Under the pieces are notes generated by a model that saw only the letters and a program-made list of their open reading frames with translations, was not told the origin of the DNA and searched no databases. Both the position numbers and the translations under genes were made by a program. A stretch of 64,000 nt of DNA from Haliotis asinina (taxonomy: Eukaryota > Mollusca > Gastropoda > Lepetellida > Haliotidae): positions 35,391,054 through 35,455,053 of the forward strand of contig NC_090282.1 of the NCBI RefSeq assembly GCF_037392515.1, written 5' to 3'. This document shows, piece by piece, positions 50,012-61,516 of this stretch (the first letter of the stretch is position 1; every line of letters starts with the position of its first letter).

Positions 50012-51430
50012 TCAGTTTTTTCTCAACGATAAACAAGGGACGAGAAGTTTCTTGCACTCGTTTCTGAATTTCACGTTGCAAAAACTGTATACTATGCAGT
50101 TTGCTGCACTGTTCATGAAGTATGAGCGTAGGAATATATTATACACAATGATCCCTCCTCCATGTAAAGATTCCAAGAAGTCGGATTTGAAGCCTCGAGT
50201 TATCATCAGGATCAGATGAGGTAGAAAGCTGATGATGAACACAGCAGTGATGATGAACAACATAAGCGTTGTCTTCGACGTTCTCGGTCCAGACCTTTCT
50301 TCGGGTTTAGTGGCACTATTTTTTCTTTTTCCGTCAAATTTAACAAAATTGGTCAGTCGTACACCATTTGATGGCTGCTCTGTTCCACGGGTGGGGACGA
50401 CTGTTTTGGGATTCACAGGGTCGTCATTCAGATTCGTACGACTTGTCTCCGACGGGACGTCAACGCCGACCTTCAACTTCGAAGCGTTGACGGAAGGTGG
50501 CGTCGCTTTTCGTGGCGAGATCCAGGCAATCCTGGTGCCTTTGCCTTGGTCTGAGCTCTTCCCATTGCCGAGGAGGTACCGCTTCCCATTCCGTTCCTTA
50601 CCATCTCCAGAAGACAACTCGGTTTCGGACGTCGAGTTCTGAGGAGACTGGTTTTTGTTGTCCGTTGCGGGACGGAATTTGAACTTCCGGTGTTTAAAGA
50701 CAGTTCTGCCAATGAGAATGTACACGATGACCAGGACACATAGAGAACCAAAGAAGATGAGGAACAAGACTCCAGTGTAGACCAAGGGAAAGAGAGTATC
50801 GCGCCACATGTCGTCAAAGGAACAGTCGAAACCAGTTATCCCTTCTCTGTCCGTTAGGACTGTGGTTTTACCGTTGACTATGACTGTAGGGATGGTGAGG
50901 ACTAGTGATACAGACACGGCGATCCCAACCATGATGCGAGCCACTCTAATGGTGATCTGTTTGTGTAATGGACGACATATCTTCCTGTATCTGTCTATCG
51001 CAACGGCTATGAGTGTGAATCCGGAGGACACGACGGAGAATGTATTGTTGAATCGTAGAATTCTACACAGGTTTGGGTAATCGAACGTATGAGTGTATCG
51101 CATGTCCAGAATCTCTCCTGGAAGTGAAATGAGGCAGGTCATGAGGTCAAACACAGCCAGGCACACCACAAACACACGGGTCGGACTTGGCTTGAATGTT
51201 TTTAGGTACACGATCAACACCAGGATGTTCCCGAAAATACCCAGAAACATCAGAATAGCCAGATACACCACGGCAGGTATCATGTAAGGAAACGTCGTGT
51301 CGTCAAGGTGGGATAGATATCGTCTCTTCTCCTCATCGCTGATGTTTAATGACGATGACACTTCCGCTGTTGTGTTGTCTACGCCGAAAGGCGTCGTTTC
51401 CGCAAAGATCATGGACGAACTAGAGGCCAT
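50012..51430 (-). CDS. Class A (rhodopsin-like) GPCR, orphan
   Basis: A 472-residue plasma-membrane receptor in one exon. Seven hydrophobic segments lie near residues 51-76, 85-107, 120-147, 163-186, 212-241, 387-411 and 426-450. Key positions: GN at 67-68 (TM1), D95 (TM2), C122 with C203 (TM3 to second loop), DRYRK at 146-150. The third intracellular loop is long, about 145 residues, Ser/Lys-rich. N-glycosylation sites NTT (19) and NIS (29) are in the N-terminus. Oddities: TM6 has FIISFLP (398-404) with Phe where Trp is usual, and TM7 has NCIVY (444-448) instead of NPxxY; TM4 lacks the usual Trp. It resembles peptide and amine receptors and probably belongs to a mollusc-expanded orphan group; the ligand cannot be named. 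An acceptor (tctattccag) 16 bases before the ATG suggests an upstream non-coding exon. Confidence 0.93.
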   Translation of the reverse strand: MASSSSMIFAETTPFGVDNTTAEVSSSLNISDEEKRRYLSHLDDTTFPYMIPAVVYLAILMFLGIFGNILVLIVYLKTFKPSPTRVFVVCLAVFDLMTCLISLPGEILDMRYTHTFDYPNLCRILRFNNTFSVVSSGFTLIAVAIDRYRKICRPLHKQITIRVARIMVGIAVSVSLVLTIPTVIVNGKTTVLTDREGITGFDCSFDDMWRDTLFPLVYTGVLFLIFFGSLCVLVIVYILIGRTVFKHRKFKFRPATDNKNQSPQNSTSETELSSGDGKERNGKRYLLGNGKSSDQGKGTRIAWISPRKATPPSVNASKLKVGVDVPSETSRTNLNDDPVNPKTVVPTRGTEQPSNGVRLTNFVKFDGKRKNSATKPEERSGPRTSKTTLMLFIITAVFIISFLPHLILMITRGFKSDFLESLHGGGIIVYNIFLRSYFMNSAANCIVYSFCNVKFRNECKKLLVPCLSLRKN

Positions 51431-52069
51431 CTTGAATTTGTTGATCTGGAATAGAGAATATACATTTGTATATCATCAAAAGCACATCTCGTTTACGTTT
51501 GTCCCACACTGTTTCATTATTAAATTTAAGAGTAGAAGCAATATGCAGTTACGATCATCGGAAGTGACAGTCTACACTCTAAGGTGTGCAAAGCAATGGT
51601 ATCAAACTGTTGCAGCTCATTTTTGCTGCCAAGGTGAGTGAATGGTACCTGTCGGCAATATTCCATTAATATACCTTCGACCTTAAGAATCGAATGTAAC
51701 GCAGGCATCAAAGAGTTTGAAAGAATGACCAACTACAGCTTTCTGTGAATCTGATGACGGGTATACAACTGGTTACTCGTCCAGTAAAACCTTCGATATG
51801 GCTGGGTGTCTACTACACGATTTCTACTAACTATAACGGCAGACGGCAGACAATTCTACGTGCACTTTCAGCACTACCAGTTCTACCCAGGGCGGGGTTG
51901 TTACCACATTATTAGAGCAACATCACCAGAGTAAAGCCAATATATCCTGCCTCAGATGTTTGTGATGTGGGTACACACATCGGATTGACCAACAGGAAGT
52001 AACATTATACAAACGCTTAGTTTCTGCATACGGATATTTTTTGACAGCAATCCTATTGAAATTTCCCCA

Positions 52070-52195
52070 TTGAGATGTGAGATTCCTGAAGAAACATAGA
52101 CTGGCTTCATTTAGGGCTTCAGCCTTGCAGGGAGGGGAGGGCAGTAGCGGAAATAATGTAGCTCAGGGACTGTGAAATAGACTAGAAGCAATATC
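52070..52195 (+). repeat. Dispersed repeat C, copy 2
   Basis: tgaagaaacatagactggct, tcatttagggcttcagcctt and agctcagggactg, in the same order as copy 3. Confidence 0.55.
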
Positions 52196-54739
52196 AACAC
52201 TTACAGTAACACATCACAGATTACTGTTGACCTGACACAGCGACACATTCTACGGCACAAATTCTGTGGTGTATATTTTATTTAACGACACCTTCATCCC
52301 GTTCTCATTAACAGAAATGTACTACATAATCAGCTCAGGTAAATTTACTTGAATGTTCCGTCGGCCTCGAATGTAACCTTTTATAACGATCACATTACTG
52401 CGGGGGCAAATGTCCATCACGTCAATGGGGACAATGGACGTGGATTAGCCTCCCGTAGCAGAAACAGGATGGTATTGACTGGAGAATCACACATCTCACA
52501 TTTGATCCCTTTGAGTGTTCAGAGCTTTCTCGCTGTATACAGCATTACGGTAATTGGTACGTTGATCGACTGGCCACGATTACTTCTGATTACGGATGGC
52601 CAGTATACTCTACTGTTCGTAGGTGTTATCTTAGCACTCATGGTCATTAGGGGTACATTAGGGTCATGATGTATTTCGTGTCTAAGACTCACAGACACCT
52701 GTGGCCATGGGTTCCAGATCCATGTTCACCGGATCATGTTTCAGGTTTTGTCAGAATCCATGTTCCATGTCTTCACACTTTGTCAAGATGATGAGGGTTA
52801 GACCCCTTATTAATACGTGTTTGGTAGCTCGGTGGAACCCACGAGAATTGTATGGTTGTAATAATAATGAATAATAATAATTCCAGATCTAGAATTAGGA
52901 CACCCGATCACATGATCGCGTTCTTCCTTGGGGACGCAACATAGTCTGTCTAACAGTCCCTGAACCACAATATTTTCCTACTGCCAAGCACCCCCCACCC
53001 CGCCCAATTTAAGTCTTAAATGGAGCAAGTCGAGATTTCCTCAGGTTCTCACTAGGTCGCCTTTAATTTGTTACTGCCAAAAGATATACACACTGGGAGA
53101 ATAAGAGCTAGTTTAGGACGTAACCATGTACCACTTGCATGTCAGGCGGAGCTAACCGCTCATTCTGTAGGAGGTAGACCTCGGTACCCTTTGTATTGCG
53201 TAGATTGCATGGAAACACTTTTTTTTAAAACAACAAACACTTACAGTGAGCACGTTCACATGTCATGTGAGGCCTATGTCTTGAAACCTCACGCAAAATA
53301 CACAATGTCATAAACATAAAAACGATATAACGATGTCACTATATGTAAAGACAGGTAACATATATATGAGGATACTTTTCACGCCTCTTCTTTCATTAAT
53401 CTATTCAAGGAATTTGTTATTACACAGATCACCGTCTCGGGACACTGATCGGTAAACACCTGATGGCTGGGGAACACAAAGATACTACGTAAGAGAAAGC
53501 ATATGTCCTTGAAATGACCCGGCTTCAGCGAATGCTATCTTGGCTTCAACCTTATGGGTACTTTCATGGCCGTGTACGTGTTTTTCGAAAATACCTTCCG
53601 CATTGGTTTAATGACGCTTCACACGTTTTAAGTATCACCGAAACATATTTTTTAGATGTTAGCCTCCTTGGGAAGCAGCATCCGAGCAACTACTTTCAGT
53701 GCTTTCATTGAATCGTTGCAGTGACTTAGTACTGAATAAGACTATACGAAGATGTGAGGTTTCATCAACACTGCCACAAAAACGTAAGCCGAAAGACAGA
53801 TGGAGAAACCAATCATTAATTTTGTGTTATGTTCATATGTTCGTGCGTTAATGTCTTAAATAATTAATTTATTTTGAAGATGAGCTCCAAAACACTAAAC
53901 CTCTTTAAATGACACCCCGATTGCGTTAGCATGTAGAGGCCACGGCCTTATTTGTATCAAGTATTAGCGAACGAATAGGACCTATTTATCAGAATAGTAC
54001 CATATTTGGTGGGTATGGGACGTTAGAAGTCGTCTAAAAGAGATCTCAGTATTAAGTATTTTACACCACGATGTCTGTACCAGTGTTTACGGGAAGTGTT
54101 AGATGGTTTGGACATCTCATTAATCAATGAAGATTCGCCAGTAGCTGGAGGTGTAGACGTCAGCCATCTGGTGCCAATACACTATAGGTCAATATTCCAT
54201 GAATAAGAATTGATATTGGAAGCCGTTTACGCTAAGTGGAATGTTTATTTGCCAATTTTCTTGTGTTACTTTAATATTTGATATTCATTACACAAGTTGG
54301 CTTCTTGAGTGATTGAGAGTGGGAAATGGAATATTGTGCAAATCCACATTCACCAACATCATTCTGGGCTGGGTTGATAATAAGATAACATTATGCATAC
54401 GAAACGAAAACATAATCTATACTATTGTATCCTTACATGACTTTTATCAAATGAAATGTAACCAATATCACTGCTCTCTATTTAAAAGTAATTGTTTTCT
54501 AATTTAAAAATAATGAATAAGGTTGGACAGATTTAATAATGTCTCACGAAAGTACTGGCAATACAAAGTTGTGTTCACAATAAGGTACTCACCAGCTAAA
54601 ACATCAGATATCTATTAACATGTGAGTTAAGCTGAGTTACCTCCACAAATGAATGCTGTAAACAAATCTCTCATCAGGGAAGTTATTCAGCTGTCACGTT
54701 GATGTTCTTCCGCCAAAGGAAGTAGTACGTCGTAGATGC

Positions 54740-55005
54740 TAAGTGCTGCCGCTCCGCACGGCGACTGGTGTTTATGAATAATCTGCTTCGCAGAACTACA
54801 CGCGGAACACGTTCAATGCTGTCGCCCCCACCAATCAGTGCCTCTCGTCAACCACATGTTGCGCATCTCGGTGACGTCGACGTCACATCCGGGCTGTCAC
54901 TCACGGTTCTCACGATGCGCCAGTCCCAGCGATTGGCTGAATCAGCACATTTGTGTCGCATGTGCGAACGGAGGCAGGCTTATCGCCTGGGTTTACCAGA
55001 ATGAT
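54740..55005 (+). promoter_or_regulatory. CpG-rich promoter-like segment with CRE palindrome
   Basis: Locally rich in CG, against an AT-rich background. gtgacgtcgacgtcac (54871-54886) is a perfect 16-bp palindrome made of two overlapping CRE-like sites. CCAAT boxes appear in both orientations (ccaatcag at 54831, gattggct at 54931). No transcript start or downstream exon is visible, so promoter function is inferred. Confidence 0.35.
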
Positions 55006-55499
55006 TTCCACTTGGTTGTTGTAAAAGATTTATCTTTTCACAAGCGAAACACATGAAGCAAAGTGGTGAACAAGGGACAAGATCTGAGACGCTGTATCGA
55101 TTGTCCTGACGACTGCTGTATCAACATCTGCCATTAAAGGGTGTTTCTGAGAGGATGCGATTAACTGCTCAAACACGGCGTTTACGACTACTTGTAGCCA
55201 ACAGGTGATAAGGCCCACGTGTTTCTACCATGCTTCGGCGACATTTAACTGTGGTCTTCTCATGCTCTCCTAACCATGAAGCAGATGAGAAGAACTGATT
55301 AAAAAAAAGACGTTATGAATTTGTTTGGTCTCAATCTGATTTACACATTACATTCAAGCAGAAATCTTACAGTAAATTAATTAGTTTAAGAAAAAATTAA
55401 TATATGGTCTCTGATTCAGGGAATATCGTCACTTATAAAATATATTCATATTTTAATGGAGAGGTGATTTTCGAGGAAACAGTCTCTGAATATTCAATC

Positions 55500-55665
55500 T
55501 AGATAGTAACAAATAATCCCACTTAAACTGTAAAGAAGGCTCAGTGAAATTGAAGATTCAGAGCATGAGGAAATCTAGACTTGCTTCATTTGGAGCTTCA
55601 GCATTTCCGAAATGGCAGCTGGGAAAATTATGCGGTCCAGGGACTGAGAGACAGTGTACCACACC
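55500..55665 (+). repeat. Dispersed repeat C, copy 3
   Basis: agtaacaaataatcccactt, gaggaaatctagacttgctt, catttggagcttcagcattt and gggactgagagacag. It links copies 1 and 2, each of which matches a different part best. Confidence 0.6.
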
Positions 55666-55809
55666 AGCTGTACGACAATGACCTGTATATAATCAGTTTG
55701 GACCAGACCAGTCATTGGTGCTGTTGGTCACAAAGACATGCAGTGACTGAGACTGACCATCTGGACAGTAATTCCTGGTTCCTGTTCCCTCTACTCCCAA
55801 ACCTGTGCA

Positions 55810-56015
55810 GATCCGAGTTAGAATTGATCTTCAGCAAAACATGCTTGTCGTAAGAGGCGACAAACGGGATCGGGTGGTAAGACCCGTTGACTTGGTTGCC
55901 ATTGTATCCAAATCGTGTAGACCGATGCTCATGCTGTTGATCAGTGGATTGTCCTGACCAGATTCAATCATTTACAGATTGCTGTCATATAGCTGGAGTA
56001 TCGGTGAATGCGGAG
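55810..56015 (+). repeat. SINE-B copy
   Basis: ttgatcttcagcaaaacatg, gtaagaggcgacaaacggga, then tgctgttgatcagtggattg and a decayed tail ending tgaatgcggaggttaaac. Confidence 0.8.
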
Positions 56016-56629
56016 GTTAAACAACCTCCAAATCAAACCCAACCTCCACTCGCTATATGGTCCCCTGATCTGACCTGGGAACTTGCACAGATGCTCTACG
56101 CACAGTAATGAAAAGGGGACGCGAAACATTGCTTCGTAATTTTTTGTTCAGTGAAATTGTTTTCAATTTTCAGAAAATGAGCTATGTTCATTTTTTGCAA
56201 AACAAAGAAAGGCCTAAAGAATGGTTTCACGCTAATCGCTAAAACACATGCATGTTTCGTTGTGATCATTTTAAGATCAGTTTCCTTAATGTAACTGTGA
56301 CTCGGTACACCTTTGAATGACCCCATTAAAGTTTGGCAGTAATAAAGTAATTACTTCTAATTGTGTTGAATGAATTTGAAATGTATTATACTCACTGATT
56401 AGCATTCTGATGTTGATAAAGAGCAAGAGTAAATCAGTTGTGTGTGCTATCTGCAGGGTTGCGTCCCTTGGGCACGTCAGAACTCTGAAATCGAATACCG
56501 ACTGACCCTGATTATGCATGCAGATTAGTTAAAACCGTAACTGTGCTCAACAGTTTGCCAAAAGTGGCAAACGTCTGAGATCTGAATCACTTTGGAATGT
56601 CTATTCACGGCAAGGAAACACATTGAGGT

Positions 56630-56985
56630 GTATCTGGAATACTTGTCGTAAGATGCGACTAGTTAACGTGATCAGGTGGTCGAGCTCGTTGACTTGGTTG
56701 ACACGTCATCATATCCTAACTGCATAGATCGCAGTCCATGATTTTGATCACTGAATTGTGTCATCTGGACGCGATTATTTACAGACCGCCTCCATATAGC
56801 TGGGGTGTGTGAGGGAGTTTGTATTTTATACCGCTTTTAGTTTCTATCACGCTTCACACATTTAACCCGGGTTTTTTGGCGTGACGAGTGAACGCTTAGA
56901 CCACTAGGCCATCCCACTGCCCACCATATAGCTGGAATATTTATGAGTGCGGCGTAAATCTAAACTCACTCACTCTCCCTGGAGT
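56630..56985 (+). repeat. SINE-B copy interrupted by SINE-A
   Basis: cttgtcgtaagatgcgacta begins it; cgattatttacagaccgcct leads into the insertion; homology resumes at gctggaatatttatgagtgc and the tail aatctaaactcactcactct. Confidence 0.85.
56804..56923 (-). repeat. SINE-A nested in SINE-B, 12-bp target duplication
   Basis: ccatatagctgg flanks the insert at 56792-56803 and 56924-56935. The insert reads gtgtgtgagggagtttgtat, taccgcttttagt, aacccgggttttttggcgtg and gaccactaggccatcccact. Confidence 0.88.
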
Positions 56986-58261
56986 ACTGGTTAAAGAGGC
57001 GTTATAACCATTTTCACTCACTATGACGTCGATAGGCATTTATATCAATGCAATTTCCATACATATGCATCCCAGACAGGAATGTTACATCACTGCACAT
57101 CGTCAACTATGCTTTGAATTATAATGAGGTTTTCATGCAAACTTGTCGCCTAACCCATCGTACCTAGAACACCAAAGAGCCCATATATTACCATATTTAT
57201 TCAATAAACCTTTCGGGTCGGCAGTTCATCAGTCGACATCCATGTGTACAGGCCACACATTCACATTTACTTACAGACATATGTCATGCAGGATAGTGTA
57301 TGTGCTCTTTAGCCCTTTGAACGACTAAACTAAATTGAAATTTGGTAGCAGTGACCTTTCGTGCCTGCGCGATGGCATCCAGACACTTGTAAATCACAAT
57401 GATTTGACTGTCGTTTTACTTCTTATCATTCTGTGAGTATTAGCTGTGTAGACTGAACGAAAGGTCCCGCTCTTATCAAAAAGTGACCTCGTTAAAAAAA
57501 AATGCTGTGATGCTACTCCCTGCAGCGACGTCTTGTGATGGGGAGCCGCTGATGGATATCTACAAGGTTCTGTTCGAGTGCTAGCTTAGGCACGTTTTTA
57601 ATAGGATGGTGACAGGTTGCTTATCGTTCTGTAAATCTGTCTGAAGCTACGGAGCGATAATTGACTGTCGAAAGACATTCGTTGAAGATATTTTCAACAG
57701 CTTTTCTGATTTACTGGGAGAAGGTTTTCATTTTCAGAGCCGTGTCTTCAGACATAGGAGATTTTGTGTTTTGTTTTCTGTTTTTTCTTTCTTAAAACCA
57801 CACAATGGACACACATTATCGGAATCCATGGTGACTTAAGCGGAATAGGTCCAGTTACATTCTCTTGTAATATAATGGAACAACCAGTAGCACCAGCACA
57901 TTGGTTGAGATGTACACTGTTACACATTCGTGTGCGATTAATCAGAATCTCACTGAATCCTTATCTGTAATGATGCTCTTTATCACTGTGTCAAGCACAA
58001 GCTATAGCTATATATGATTTAAATGTGCCTCAAATGCCTTCAGATCTGAACGTAACAGGTGTAACCATAGACATGCCACATGCGTGCTGTAATAAAAAAA
58101 ATATTATATCTTTATGTCCATTTACAACTTTTAGAAACATCAGTTTTAACAGGTCACCATGACCTTCCTCATAATATCCATGTTAATGATTGCTACTACT
58201 GATCAGCTGTTAGACGATGAATACCATAAAAATATACCACATGCTGATCGCCGGTTCCAAA

Positions 58262-58486
58262 TGAGTGAGTGACTTTAGTCTTACCCCGCACTCAGCAACA
58301 TTCCAGCAATGTGGCAGCCGTCTGTAAATAGTCGAGCTGGGTCTAGACAATCCCGTGATCGACAGAATGAGCATCGATCTTCGCAGCTGGGAACCGATGA
58401 CATGTGTTAACCAAGCTATCGATCCTCACCTCCTGTTACGACAAGCATGGGTTACTGAAGAACAGTTCTAAACAGGATCTTCACGG
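58262..58486 (-). repeat. SINE-B copy
   Basis: gagtgagtgactttagtctt, cgtctgtaaatagtcgagct, gagcatcgatcttcgcagct, ending near gatcttcacgggcc. Confidence 0.85.
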
Positions 58487-59108
58487 GCCGGTTCCAAATG
58501 AAATTCTCAAGACTTCTGAAATTTATCAATCTAGAGACGTGTTAAGAAAGGTAAACCATAAAAGCTGTCATAAAGCACATTGTCTTTTCATGAACTGTCA
58601 CGGTTGAGAGATTACGTCATTAGGAATGACGTCATCTTGAATTGCACACTGGAGTCGAGTGAACACTTTCTCAAATATGTGTAGTTTGAACTCACTAAGG
58701 CATGAATTAATATAACGATAAAAGAAAACGGTTGAAGATTACCCCAGTTTTTTTCTCAATAGTCTGATGTTTTCATCACGCTTCGATTGACAATATCACT
58801 GACAATATCATGAACATCATTGACACTGACAATATCATGAACATTTGATGAGTATGTTCATGTTACGTTGTTTCAAGTGGGTACACCAATCTAGTGAACT
58901 GTGAAAACATTATACAAAATCAACGACAGTTCGGAAGTGTACTGTCGCTAAGAACCGAAAAGTCACAGAAACCGTCCAGTCGTCAAAGATAGGACGTTGT
59001 ATATTTCGCACAACAAAGTCTGGTTTACGACTAGCATCCAGCAGAAATGAATGGGTGTAGTCTCAAGGCGTTCCTTACGCTATGACATCAATGTATTGCG
59101 GTGTCATT

Positions 59109-59160
59109 GCGTGACGCCATAGTACTGCGTGACGCCATAGTACTGCGTGATGCCATAAAC
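59109..59160. repeat. 21-bp tandem repeat
   Basis: actgcgtgacgccatagt-type units in about two and a half copies, the last with gtgatgcc. Confidence 0.85.
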
Positions 59161-59301
59161 TGAATATCGCACTTACATTCATTTGTCCATTAACGGAAAG
59201 GATCCACACAAACCTGTTGTTTCTTTTGTAAATTGTTATAATATATTTAACGAACTAAAAGACAAAATGTATCAGAGTGAGGTTGGTTGGTACTAGCACA
59301 T

Positions 59302-59665
59302 TCAGACTAGTAAGGTGCATCCATAGCTCAGGTCCCTATGTCCCTGTACAGGTAGTCCAGACAGCAGGGTGAATCCGCCGTAAACATTCCGGAAATATGT
59401 AGACTCTCCAACACTGCAGCTCTCTGCATTACCAAGAGTACCAGAAGAGCAGTGCTTTTTGGTGGAGACCCCTGACAATCTCCTGATCTGCTCCAAGAGG
59501 TCAGGGGGTACCAAACCAAAGGTACCGATAACAATGATGATCCTGCCTGTGGTATAATTTTGTACAAGTGAGACACTTCAAAGGCGATTTCCGCATATTT
59601 GTCCTGTCTTTCCTGAATCTTGTCAGTGACATAGCTGTAAAAAGGGACAGGGTCGGTGATTGTTT
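59302..59665 (-). pseudogene. Degraded retroelement ORF fragment
   Basis: Two minus-strand frames join if one frameshift (near 59545) is allowed. The upstream part reads DKIQERQDKYAEIAFEVSHL; the downstream part reads IIIVIGTFGLVPPDLLEQIR. Together they resemble the tail that follows reverse transcriptase in many mollusc retroelements, where a V-I-G-A/T-F/L-G motif recurs. This is family memory, not a search result. No RT catalytic motif is present, so it is a dead fragment. Confidence 0.45.
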
Positions 59666-60158
59666 ATTTACACGTAGTCAAAATATTTTAAAGAATTGTA
59701 ACCATTCGTGATTCTTTCATGGAAAACTCAATACAGTCATTTCATGTCTGCGTCTATAGTAAGTGTGCGTCTGAACACACAGTGACTGTCTGTCTCATTA
59801 GAATGCACATTAACGCCTTTCACTTTCATATGGTTTTATATCCTCTCTGTTCAGATTTGTGTTCTGGTAGCAGGGCGCCCAGTCAAGTGCGTCCTGATTA
59901 CTCAATGCTCAATTTTCTAGATCGCAGATCATACCCTCCATGAATACTCTGACTGTTAAATGACTACCTCATATGTAGAATAATGTAAATGACAGGTGAT
60001 ACGACGTGGCAATGATTTACGATTCTGTCTGGGACCAACAGGTGCCCCGAGGACAGCTGCAATATTCAGTCCTCTCTCTATATGTAATGGTTGTTCAATT
60101 ATGACGTTGACAAAAGATATAGTGTTATACACCACCGTGTATGTGGTGTGATTTCATT

Positions 60159-60163
<5 letters not shown>

Positions 60164-60212
<49 letters not shown>
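60164..60212. repeat. (CT)n microsatellite
   Basis: About 24 perfect CT units followed by tgtgcatgtgtgt. Confidence 0.97.
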
Positions 60213-60216
<4 letters not shown>

Positions 60217-60297
60217 ATGTGTGTATTATACATATGAGTTCATCGCCGTAAATGATACGTATGTGCAAATATTTCCTCCAATGTGACTATGCTCGCT

Positions 60298-60539
60298 GGA
60301 CCCGTGAAAATCCCGTGGTTGAATAGGCCTTCAGCAACCCATGCTTGCCTCAAACATGAGTCCCCTATCTTAAAGTATTTCACGTATTCATGTCTTCGGT
60401 TCTCATTAACGCAGATCGATGGTCATGCTGTTGACCACTGTTGAGTTTCTGGTCCAGACAGATTATTTACGGACCGCCGCCATAAAGCTGGAATATTGCT
60501 GAGTGCGGCGTAAAACTAAACTCACTCACACCCTCACTC
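60298..60539 (+). repeat. SINE-B copy with near-perfect target duplication
   Basis: actatgctcgct (60286-60297) and actatgctccct (60540-60551) flank it with one mismatch. The body runs from acccgtgaaaatcccgtgg to the tail actaaactcactcacaccct, with a damaged middle. Confidence 0.88.
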
Positions 60540-61187
60540 ACTATGCTCCCTCTCTGTTTGTCATTCTAAGATGACGTAAGGAATGTAGCATGATGTTAAT
60601 TGCATTACAACTTAGACTACATTTAATATATAAATAATGTCCACAAATGTTACCCAAAACGACTGACTGTGCGTGTTTCTGAGGATGGACAGAATTAGTA
60701 TACATTCGTGGAGTATCATTCACCGTAGAACTAGACCATGCTGACCTTCTTATCTCTATATTTTGCTTCCGGAATTCATTTATTTGAGTCAGGTGTCATG
60801 TCATGTGATAATCACTTCCTGATGTGGCATATTCACAGGCGTCAGATGTGTTTAACAAACACTGTATATTGACAAGCTATGCCAACAAAAAAACACACGC
60901 CTTTTTAGAATTTCAGTTTAATCCCGTTTTATTCTGCACCTGCAGGTGTCTTGTGAAGTCGAGCTTAACTCCCAATGCAGACTGACATTTACTACCAGGA
61001 ATAAATTATCCTTAACTGTTTAATATATATGTGTAGCAACATGTAGAAAAAGCAAAAGGTGTAAGGAACTGTTCTTAATTTCTTATGCTTTAAGACTTAA
61101 TCAAGCATTGTAGATCTGAGCTGGGCCCCTTTCAAAGTATATTCTCTCAAAGGTTTAGGAGCCAGACTAATCCCATATTATTATAGG

Positions 61188-61221
61188 ACAAGTGTAATCC
61201 CATATTATTATAGGACAAATG
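61188..61221. repeat. Short direct duplication
   Basis: atcccatattattataggac occurs twice in tandem (period about 28 bp, from 61168). Confidence 0.8.
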
Positions 61222-61255
61222 TGATATTACGATCGCTTTATTGAACCTGGTAGTA

Positions 61256-61516
61256 GTGAGTGAGTGAGTGAGTTTAGTTTTACGTCGCACTTAGCAATAT
61301 TCCAGCTATATGGCGACGGTCTGTAAATAATCAAGTCTGGACCAGACAATCCAGTGATCAACAACATGAGCATCGATCTGCGCAATGGGGAACCGATGAC
61401 ACGTGTCAACCAAGTCAGCTAGTCTGACCACCCGATCCCGTTAGTCGCCTCTTACGACAAGCATAGTCACCTTTTATGGCAAGCATGGGTTGCTGAAGGC
61501 CTATTCTACCCCGGGA
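61256..61516 (-). repeat. Full-length SINE-B with 14-bp target duplication
   Basis: tgaacctggtagta at 61242-61255 and 61517-61530 flank a 261-bp copy from gtgagtgagtgagtgagttt to tctaccccgggaccttcacg. The cleanest minus-strand copy. Confidence 0.93.

Noticed and set aside
50232..50642. 136-codon + frame
   Set aside because: Antisense shadow of the GPCR third intracellular loop.
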